Assembly: GCA_030647115.1 (NCBI GenBank)
Contig: JAUSJZ010000040.1
Location: forward strand, 1-56,874
From: a bacterium
GTDB taxonomy: Bacteria > Patescibacteriota > UBA1384 > CAILIB01 > JAUSJZ01
Length of the DNA stretch: 56,874 nucleotides
Direction: 5' to 3'
How positions within the stretch are numbered: the first letter of the stretch is position 1; the number at the start of each line of letters is the position of its first letter. Made by a program: the position numbers and the translations under genes. Shown here one piece after another: positions 51,070 through 56,874 of the stretch. Below the pieces are notes generated by a model. The model did not search any database, was not told the DNA's origin, and worked only from the letters and a program-made list of their open reading frames with translations.

Positions 51070-52040
51070 GCTAAATTTTTATTGCTCTTCATTGATTCAA
51101 TCATACGTTGCAGCCCCACTTCAAGGTTGATAGTCGGCTCCCAGTGTAAATTATCTCGCGCCACTTTTATATCGGGCTGACGTTGCTTCGGGTCGTCGCT
51201 TGGCAACGGAGCGGTGGTTAGTTTGGATATTGAGTGGGTGAGTTCAATTACCTTTTCGGCCAACTGCTTGATGGTAAACTCACCGGGGTTGCCGATGTTC
51301 ACCGGACCTTCAAAATCGCTTTCGAGCATCGCTAGCTGGCCCTTCACCTGATCATCAACGTAACAGAACGAGCGGGTCTGCGAACCGTCACCGAATAAAG
51401 TTATGGGTTCGCCGGCCAGAGCCTGTTTAATAAAATTGGTCATCACCCGGCCGTCTGACGGGCGCATGCGGGGACCGTAGGTATTGAAGATGCGAGTGAC
51501 ACCGGTGTTCACCTTAAACAGCTTGCGATAGCTAAAAATTAAAGCCTCGGCGAACCGTTTACCTTCGTCGTAACAGCTGCGCTCACCGTAAGAGTTAACA
51601 TTGCCCCAGTAAGTCTCGCGTTGGGGGTGCTCAAGTGGGTCACCGTAGACTTCAGAGGTCGAGGTGTGGGTGAAACGAGCGCCGTCGCGACGGGCGAGTG
51701 CCAGCAGATGATCAACCCCGGCTGCACAGACCCGCATGGTCTCAAGCGGCTTCTCTTGATAATCGATAGGGGAGGCCGGACAGGCTAAATTGGCGATCTT
51801 CGTAAAGTGCTGTCCGGTGATGGCCGGCGGTAAGGGTTCAATAATATCGTGTTCGATGAAGGTAAATAGCGGGTTGCCCTCAAGCTGGGCCAGGTTTCCC
51901 CTATTACCGGTAATAAAGTTATCCACAGCCACCACTTCATAACCCTTGGCTATCAGGGCATCCGTCAGATGAGAGCCTAAAAAGCCGGCCGCGCCGGTCA
52001 CTAAAACTTTACCCGGTTGATCAGTCGATGGTGTCGCCAT
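51066..52040 (-). CDS. UDP-glucuronate decarboxylase (UDP-xylose synthase)
   Basis: 324 residues of an extended short-chain dehydrogenase. The NAD loop is GAAGFLG (16-22), the catalytic pair Y157xxxK161 lies in CYDEGKR, and HTSTSEVYGDP contains the catalytic Ser/Thr. The sequence RSCYDEGKR and TYGPRMRPSDGRV are typical of UXS1. The reaction is UDP-glucuronate to UDP-xylose plus CO2. It overlaps the upstream flippase gene by 20 bases. Confidence 0.94.
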   Translation of the reverse strand: MATPSTDQPGKVLVTGAAGFLGSHLTDALIAKGYEVVAVDNFITGNRGNLAQLEGNPLFTFIEHDIIEPLPPAITGQHFTKIANLACPASPIDYQEKPLETMRVCAAGVDHLLALARRDGARFTHTSTSEVYGDPLEHPQRETYWGNVNSYGERSCYDEGKRFAEALIFSYRKLFKVNTGVTRIFNTYGPRMRPSDGRVMTNFIKQALAGEPITLFGDGSQTRSFCYVDDQVKGQLAMLESDFEGPVNIGNPGEFTIKQLAEKVIELTHSISKLTTAPLPSDDPKQRQPDIKVARDNLHWEPTINLEVGLQRMIESMKSNKNLA

Positions 52041-53385
52041 AACTTGTTTTCATTAGTAGGCTTAACTGTTCTCGCTTCCCTATTAGATAGATGAATATTT
52101 GTAGCATCAGCAAAGTGGTCTGGGTGACAATGACCATCTGGATGACCTGCACCAAACTACCGTGGAAGAGGGTGATTAAGACAATCTCCATTACCGACAT
52201 TACCCCCAGGGGAATTAAGAAGGAGTAGTCTTTCAGAGCCAAGAAGTAATTGGTCATAACGTTGACTAAACCGTAGACCAAGAAGATGACGGTCATGGGG
52301 ACTAAATACTGGGAGACGTGCACGTAGTCGGGTGTCAAGAGACCGACAATTGCCGCCGGCGCCGCCGCAAAGATACCTAAGATAACTACCGACGATAGCA
52401 TGACAGCTACTAAAGTTGTCAACAGCAATTTATAGTGTTTTACCCCCTGTTTTAACCGCTCGGCAATCATGGGGAACATTACCGTCACCACCGGCCCGGT
52501 GACGTAGAAGACCAACTTGGCCAGGGTTGAGAGGGTGGCGTATTCACCGGCATTGTCGGGCGTTAACCCGGTACCCATCATTGAGAATTTCTTCACTAGA
52601 ATTATATCGACATTCATCAACAGCGACATAAAGATAAACATGACCATGGTCGGCCAGGCGTATTTGATAATCGCCGCTCCGTCTAATTTGACCGCCTCAA
52701 ACTTAGCCCGCGCCAAATCGCGCAACGGCCAAAACGATAGTAGATAAGCGACCAATGTGCCGGCCACAATGGCTCCCAAAGCGGCCGCCACCGTACCCGG
52801 ATGCGATATTTTTAGGGTATGGCCCAAAACACCGGCGATCGCTTGGTTAATTCCTAAACCGGTCAGGGGAACCAGTAATACCAACCCGAACAAAATACGA
52901 GCAAACGAATCGGCCACCATATTGAAAGAGAGACCGGCGAACTGCTGCCGCCCCTGTAAAATACCGCGATTGATTGGTACCAATAACTGATACAAGAACA
53001 TGGAACCGATGACGACCACCGCCCCTTTCAGAGCCGGGTCATCAGCCGCATTAAAAAAAGCACCGATGGCGTGCGGGAATAACAGAAACAGGGCAAAGAT
53101 GAGCAGCCCGATGGGGGCCAACCGCCGGGTGAGGGTGGATAACAGCGCTTTGAGGTGGGGATGACTACCTTCGGCCTGATAATCGGCACTGTAGCGGGCC
53201 GCGACAGTCTGAACGGTACCGACCGGCACGTTCAAAATAGCCACCGCTCCGAGCAGCGCCGTATAGGTGGCGAAGTCGGCCGGCGTGAGCGCCCGGTTGA
53301 TAAAAAGATTGTAGACGTAGTTCAAGGCGCTCATCAGCAGGGTGCCGAGAATGAGTATCAGACTGCCAGACAAAAATTTCTTCAT
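52021..53385 (-). CDS. Polysaccharide flippase (MOP superfamily), second copy
   Basis: 454 residues, about 12-14 hydrophobic helices. The N-terminal helix-loop NYVYNLFINRALTPADFATY and the later VAARYSADYQAEG are typical of Wzx-like exporters. It is only distantly similar to the flippase at 17-19 kb. It heads the operon flippase-UXS-UGD-GT2, suggesting it moves a unit containing the xylose or uronate made there. Confidence 0.9.
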   Translation of the reverse strand: MKKFLSGSLILILGTLLMSALNYVYNLFINRALTPADFATYTALLGAVAILNVPVGTVQTVAARYSADYQAEGSHPHLKALLSTLTRRLAPIGLLIFALFLLFPHAIGAFFNAADDPALKGAVVVIGSMFLYQLLVPINRGILQGRQQFAGLSFNMVADSFARILFGLVLLVPLTGLGINQAIAGVLGHTLKISHPGTVAAALGAIVAGTLVAYLLSFWPLRDLARAKFEAVKLDGAAIIKYAWPTMVMFIFMSLLMNVDIILVKKFSMMGTGLTPDNAGEYATLSTLAKLVFYVTGPVVTVMFPMIAERLKQGVKHYKLLLTTLVAVMLSSVVILGIFAAAPAAIVGLLTPDYVHVSQYLVPMTVIFLVYGLVNVMTNYFLALKDYSFLIPLGVMSVMEIVLITLFHGSLVQVIQMVIVTQTTLLMLQIFIYLIGKREQLSLLMKTSYGDTID

Positions 53386-53401
53386 GGTTTTAATTGTAAG
53401 C

Positions 53402-53415
53402 TACAATAGAGTCGT
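53402..53415 (+). promoter_or_regulatory. -10 box of leaderless DUF4012 message
   Basis: TACAAT (53402-53407) is followed by the ATG after 8 bases. The box is in the same GCTACAATAG context as before the flippase gene. No clear -35 is seen. Confidence 0.45.
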
Positions 53416-55398
53416 ATGCAAAGGAGGTCATTAGACGGAGTGCGGCCCCCTTCTTCTTTGGGTGTTAAGACACCCCCTGTTGCTGTTGCTCAAAAACCGT
53501 CTGCGACGGCCCAGGCGACTCCGCCCAGTCCGTCGGGACAGCAACGACCGGTTGGCTGGGAGTTCGGCTCCGGCCGAACCGGTACTCCAATCTGGCGCTG
53601 GCGGCCCCAACCACACCACCGCGCCTGGTTTCGTTTTGGAGCATCAGGCTTATTATTATCAATGGCCCTACTCTTGGTACTCTTCTTACATAACGACCAG
53701 AACCTTAAAGTAGCGCTCACCGGCGCGGGCACCGGGGTAGAATCGCTCTTAGCCGGCTCGCAGTACGCTCTCTTCGAACCCGATAAAGCCCGCGCCGCCT
53801 TTGACGTCTCGGCCAGTAGTTTTGACTCCTCGGCTGACGCTATCAAAGACTTAGACAGCCTCTCCAAATCGCTCTTCATCGCCCCCTACGCCCGCGATTC
53901 GATCCAACTATTACGCATTGGGCGGCACGCCTCGAAAGCCGGTCAGGCTTTTACCCGCGCCCTGGCCGACCGGCCACCGACGGCCACCCCCACCACCATG
54001 AACGAAGCCATCAGCCAGAAAACCACTTATATCAGTGGCTGGCAGGCCAAACACCAGGACGACCTCAACGAAGCGCTGGCCAATTTAGCGGCCATGCAAC
54101 AGCTCTTAGGTAAAGTGAATCTAGATCATCTACCGAGGGCCCTGCGGGAGCAGTTAGGCACTTGGCAAGATCGTATCCCGACCCTGACCAAAAGGGCCCA
54201 GGCGACGGTCAACTTGCTTCAAGCCACCCCCGAACTCTTCGGTAGTTTGGGCCCACGGCGCTACGTCGTCTTATTTCAGAACAACACCGAACTGCGCCCA
54301 ACGGGCGGTTTCATTGGCAGCTACGCCACTTTAGAATTTGACCAACAACAGGTTACTAACTTCTACGTCCAAACGAATATCTGGAAGTCGGACACCGCTT
54401 TCTCGGCCAAATATCCCATTAAACCGCCGTACCCCATTGATCAGGCAACCACCGTCTGGGCGATGCGCGACGCCAACTGGGATATAGACTTTCCCGGCAC
54501 GGCCAAACAGGTATTAGACTTCTACCACAAAATGTACGGCCAGCCGGCTCACGGCGTCATCGGCATTGACACCAGTATTATTTTGCAGCTGCTCAATGTC
54601 ACCGGCCCCATCGATTTTCCCGAATATCAGACCCAACTCGACAGCTCCAATTTTCTGTCAGTCGTCCAATACAAGGTCGAGATCGAATATTTCAAGAACA
54701 AGGCCAACAAGGTGGATAACGAGCCGAAACAGATTATCTCTGATTTTATGCCTAAGTTCTTCGCCAAGTTAAGTACCCTGAAGGGTGAACAGGCAGCCGC
54801 CGTGAACAAGATTTTAGTAGAGGCGTTGGCCCGTAAGAGTATCCAAATATATACTATTCAACCGGATGCCGAACAGGCGTTGGTGACCTTAGATGTCGCC
54901 GGTCAGGTGAAAACCACCAGTAGCGATTATTTATATCTGAACAACGCTAATATGGGCGGGGGTAAATCGAGTCTGAACGTCACCCAAGAGGTCAATTTGA
55001 AACAGAATAGTGCCGGGCGGCCGCTCGAAAATACGCTCGAAATTACCCGCACCCACCACGGTAACGGGGTCTGGCCCGACGCCGACAACGTCAACTACCT
55101 GCGCATCATGGTACCGCGCGGTTCGACCCTGGTGAAAACCGATGGGGCTTTTGAACTCCACGCCACCACCGAAGAAGATGGCAAAACGGTCTTTGCCGGC
55201 TGGTTTAACACTCCCGTCGCCAGTAAACGGTTCGCGACCATTACTTATCGTCTGCCCGATACCATCGGCAAAGACAATTATTCGCTCTTGCTGCAACGCC
55301 AGCCGGGCGATAACGCCACCACCTATCATTTTGAATCATCTTTGTTACCCAACCAGTCGGTGGTTCTGAACACCGATACTTTGTTAAAAAAGAAATAG
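53416..55398 (+). CDS. DUF4012 membrane-anchored extracellular protein
   Basis: 660 residues. A Pro/Ser/Gln-rich cytoplasmic N-terminus (1-70) precedes one membrane helix (about 72-91). A helical region (about 100-270) is followed by the DUF4012 core with RRYVVLFQNNTELRPTGGFI near 280. The C-terminus is beta-rich and basic. DUF4012 proteins are common near surface polysaccharide genes in Patescibacteria and Actinobacteria; the function is not known. A perfect AGGAGG lies in codons 3-4 and could serve a GTG start at 53440. Confidence 0.9.
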   Translation: MQRRSLDGVRPPSSLGVKTPPVAVAQKPSATAQATPPSPSGQQRPVGWEFGSGRTGTPIWRWRPQPHHRAWFRFGASGLLLSMALLLVLFLHNDQNLKVALTGAGTGVESLLAGSQYALFEPDKARAAFDVSASSFDSSADAIKDLDSLSKSLFIAPYARDSIQLLRIGRHASKAGQAFTRALADRPPTATPTTMNEAISQKTTYISGWQAKHQDDLNEALANLAAMQQLLGKVNLDHLPRALREQLGTWQDRIPTLTKRAQATVNLLQATPELFGSLGPRRYVVLFQNNTELRPTGGFIGSYATLEFDQQQVTNFYVQTNIWKSDTAFSAKYPIKPPYPIDQATTVWAMRDANWDIDFPGTAKQVLDFYHKMYGQPAHGVIGIDTSIILQLLNVTGPIDFPEYQTQLDSSNFLSVVQYKVEIEYFKNKANKVDNEPKQIISDFMPKFFAKLSTLKGEQAAAVNKILVEALARKSIQIYTIQPDAEQALVTLDVAGQVKTTSSDYLYLNNANMGGGKSSLNVTQEVNLKQNSAGRPLENTLEITRTHHGNGVWPDADNVNYLRIMVPRGSTLVKTDGAFELHATTEEDGKTVFAGWFNTPVASKRFATITYRLPDTIGKDNYSLLLQRQPGDNATTYHFESSLLPNQSVVLNTDTLLKKK

Positions 55399-55413
55399 GC
55401 GCCGCGGGGCGCC
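55391..55413 (-). terminator. Intrinsic terminator of the DUF218 gene
   Basis: GGCGCC (55398-55403) and GGCGCC (55408-55413) pair around a 4-base loop. On the minus strand they are followed by TATTTC and then TTTTTT. It overlaps the stop region of the convergent DUF4012 gene. Confidence 0.75.
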
Positions 55414-55444
55414 CTAAGGTTAGAGTTGGATCGGGAAAGGCAAG

Positions 55445-56161
55445 TTACGGACCCGTCCGGGCGAAACCGTAACCTTGTGAACCAAAGTTGTATCGACCAC
55501 CGCGTAGATCCTCGATCCCCTTTCTCTCCCTCTCCGCTGTTCGACAATAGGCCTTGGAAATCAGCAGTTCCTGCAAGGTTGCGCACAGTTTTGGCTCGTA
55601 ATGCATCAAGACCATCTCGGAAGCCACAAACTCTACTCGGCAACAGGCCAGACTGGGCTCGGCCGCCAGAGCAGACTGTAAGAACTCGCGACAGCGGGGT
55701 AAATGGACCGTTACCGAAACGATAGTAACGTTGTGCAGCTTATTGTCACGAGCGAGAAATAGGGTCTGAACGAGATCATCCCGAGTATTCTTGTTTTGGT
55801 CTTGGATAACGACTCGAGTGGAATCGGACAAGACCACCTGCTGGGTGAAGCGGCCAAGCATGATCTTTCCCTCGCTCAAAGTGGGATCCGGATCGCTAAG
55901 CAGATAGTTGGGCCGGCCGGCCGCAAATACCAGTACGGCGGGAGGTTGTCCTTGATCGTGGAGCCAAACCGCCGCCCGAACATTGTACTCACCACCGGCG
56001 ATAACCACCCGACCATCGTCGCTGTTGCACTCGATTCCCGGTATACGCTCACCCGGGTGTCCGCCCTGCTCGGACAACTGCTCAATCGCCTGGGTCGGCT
56101 CCCATACTCCCTCAACCTTCTCGATGCCTCGGCCAAATACACACAGCACACTGGGTGACAT
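55445..56161 (-). CDS. DUF218 (YdcF/SanA-like) protein
   Basis: 238 residues from the ATG at 56159-56161, with GAGAGG about 10 bases upstream; a TTG two codons earlier is less likely. The fold order fits DUF218: VLCVFGRGIE at the start, VVIAGGEYNVRAAVWLHDQG, VLVFAAGRPN, SEGKIMLGRF, NKNTRDDLVQT and VSVTVHLPRCREFL. DUF218 proteins bind S-adenosylmethionine or act in envelope functions; no reaction is assigned. The usual N-terminal membrane helix is absent, so it is probably cytoplasmic. Confidence 0.75.
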   Translation of the reverse strand: MSPSVLCVFGRGIEKVEGVWEPTQAIEQLSEQGGHPGERIPGIECNSDDGRVVIAGGEYNVRAAVWLHDQGQPPAVLVFAAGRPNYLLSDPDPTLSEGKIMLGRFTQQVVLSDSTRVVIQDQNKNTRDDLVQTLFLARDNKLHNVTIVSVTVHLPRCREFLQSALAAEPSLACCRVEFVASEMVLMHYEPKLCATLQELLISKAYCRTAERERKGIEDLRGGRYNFGSQGYGFARTGP

Positions 56162-56193
56162 GGACAAATCCTCTCTGCTCTATGAGCAACTAA

Positions 56194-56222
56194 ATACTAC
56201 TACACTAGCCGGCAATTGTCAA
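56194..56222 (-). promoter_or_regulatory. Promoter of the DUF218 gene
   Basis: On the minus strand a perfect TTGACA (56222-56217) is followed after 17 bases by TAGTAT (56199-56194). The -35 box overlaps that of the divergent tRNA-Ser promoter almost completely. Confidence 0.7.
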
Positions 56223-56244
56223 TCTGGTGGTTACCTGACATACT
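56216..56244 (+). promoter_or_regulatory. Possible promoter of tRNA-Ser
   Basis: TTGTCA (56216-56221), 17 bases, CATACT (56239-56244), 28 bases before the tRNA. It shares its -35 with the divergent DUF218 promoter, so the two may compete. Confidence 0.5.
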
Positions 56245-56272
56245 CTAAAAGATCAGTCGGATGGTCACACCG

Positions 56273-56362
56273 GGAGAGGTGCTGGAGTGGTTGATCAGGA
56301 TAGTCTCGAAAACTATTGGGGGCGTAAGCCCCTCGTGGGTTCAAATCCCACCCTCTCCGCCA
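56273..56362 (+). tRNA. tRNA-Ser (anticodon CGA)
   Basis: A 90-base class II tRNA. The acceptor stem is GGAGAGG/CCTCTCC, the anticodon stem ATAGT/ACTAT with loop CTCGAAA (anticodon CGA), followed by a long variable arm (GGGGGC...GCCCC) and the T arm GTGGG-TTCAAAT-CCCAC. The discriminator is G, and CCA is encoded at 56360-56362. It reads the TCG codon. Its 3' 22 bases are shared with the end of the serine recombinase gene on the other strand. Confidence 0.96.
56341..56362. mobile_element. Probable attachment-site core at tRNA-Ser 3' end
   Basis: The tRNA T-arm/acceptor end and the 3' end of the recombinase gene share these bases. Integrases that use tRNA genes typically recombine in the 3' end and restore the tRNA. 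The exact core cannot be set without the other end of the element, which lies beyond the right edge. Confidence 0.5.
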
Positions 56363-56874
56363 AACGTGACGATGGGTTTTTGTAAGTCCAATATTGCGCT
56401 ATAGAAAGGGCTTATTGGGGTGTTCGAATAACCATTTCGGCCATACGGCATACCAGAGGGGAATATCGAACACAACAAGACTCTAATCTGGTGGAGGGTG
56501 GACGTGGCAAAGGTCTCCGCCACGTTGTTAAGTTTTTCCTGGATGAAGTCTGTGATCTTCTCCAGATTGTATTTTGTTAACAGCTCATCATCTTTAGCAA
56601 TCTGAACCACTTTGATCTTATCTTCCAACAGTTTGTTCTGCTCCTTAAACATCTCATCGGTATATACTCCCGTGAGATTTTTCTCAATCAGTGCCTGTCG
56701 CAGCTCGTATAGGCTCTTTAACTCCTCATCGGCCTCCTCCCGTCTCTTCTGCAAATCAGCCACTCGCTGGTAGTACTTCCGGCGCAACCAGGTGACGAGC
56801 AGCTCCACGGTTTTTTCTGTAAAAGCGATACTGTGCAGAAGTTCGGTTGTCTCCACTGTTAAGTCCTTTCTCCC
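56341..56874 (-). CDS. Large serine recombinase, C-terminal part, cut by window edge
   Basis: 177 visible residues; the frame is open to the right edge, so a GTG at 56856 is not the true start. A long coiled coil (about residues 30-95 of the visible part, with YYQRVADLQKRREEADEELK) has the TGVYTDEMFKEQNKLLEDKI pattern seen between the zinc ribbon and the tail of large serine recombinases. The tail SIFPSGMPYGRNGYSNTPIS, then PFYSAIL, also fits that family. The catalytic domain and zinc ribbon would lie to the right. Its last six codons and stop are the complement of the tRNA-Ser 3' end. Confidence 0.75.
   Translation of the reverse strand, partial: GRKDLTVETTELLHSIAFTEKTVELLVTWLRRKYYQRVADLQKRREEADEELKSLYELRQALIEKNLTGVYTDEMFKEQNKLLEDKIKVVQIAKDDELLTKYNLEKITDFIQEKLNNVAETFATSTLHQIRVLLCSIFPSGMPYGRNGYSNTPISPFYSAILDLQKPIVTFGGEGGI

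Noticed and set aside
1-56874. Reassigned TGA codon as in Gracilibacteria/SR1
   Set aside because: TGA ends many genes here, often in ATGA overlaps with the next start, and tryptophan is coded by TGG throughout.
1-56874. CRISPR array or direct repeat cluster
   Set aside because: No regularly spaced direct repeats were seen on reading; the repeats found are inverted or protein-level.

Overview
The window looks like a chromosomal piece of an uncultivated bacterium, most likely from the Patescibacteria / Candidate Phyla Radiation. This is an inference from gene content: VanW, DUF4012, a split ComEC, repeated AftD/YfhO-like membrane proteins, and about 30 envelope-polysaccharide genes. Several -10 boxes also lie 7-8 bases before a start codon, which implies leaderless messages. 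The standard genetic code fits, because TGA ends many genes, often in ATGA overlaps. G+C is roughly one half by eye, with more AT-rich patches at 1.1-1.5, 4.7-5.1, 14.4-15.0 and 42.4-45.2 kb.

Left part (1-9.5 kb, housekeeping): a histidine kinase cut by the left edge, tRNA-Lys(UUU) flanked by tRNA-derived fragments, two small membrane proteins, and a heat-shock operon on the minus strand (grpE, an unknown 122-residue gene, dnaK, a short dnaJ). The operon is driven by a near-consensus promoter whose spacer and -10 box are covered by a perfect inverted repeat that is not CIRCE. Divergently run comEC (as two genes), yebC and ruvC.

Middle (9.2-55.4 kb, envelope glycan factory). A minus operon holds an O-antigen-ligase-like protein, a GT4 glycosyltransferase, VanW and an 81-residue protein. 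It is followed by a small Wzz-like membrane protein, a RelE/Phd toxin-antitoxin pair, a NUDIX hydrolase and a secreted six-repeat protein ending in an RlpA-like barrel. Next come a flippase with two glycosyltransferases, then a tightly overlapped seven-gene minus operon of two GT4 enzymes, three very large AftD/YfhO-like membrane proteins and two small membrane proteins. A GT2/methyltransferase/double-GT4/methyltransferase operon, a GtrA-GT2 fusion and two more large membrane proteins follow. The last sugar genes are three steps of nucleotide-heptose synthesis (gmhA, hddA, gmhB) and a UDP-xylose module (UDP-glucose dehydrogenase, UDP-xylose synthase) with a second flippase and a GT2. A DUF4012 protein closes the block. 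Together these encode sugar-nucleotide supply, lipid-linked assembly, flipping, polymerisation/ligation and modification of a surface glycan.

Right edge (55.4-56.9 kb): a DUF218/YdcF-like protein, tRNA-Ser(CGA), and the C-terminal part of a large serine recombinase. The recombinase stop codon lies inside the 3' end of the tRNA gene on the other strand. This is the likely boundary of an integrated mobile element that continues off the window.

The best candidates for something undescribed are the non-CIRCE heat-shock operator with the extra gene between grpE and dnaK, the tRNA-Ser/recombinase junction, a complete 57-residue mini-gene with its own promoter, ribosome site and terminator, and the tandem large membrane proteins.
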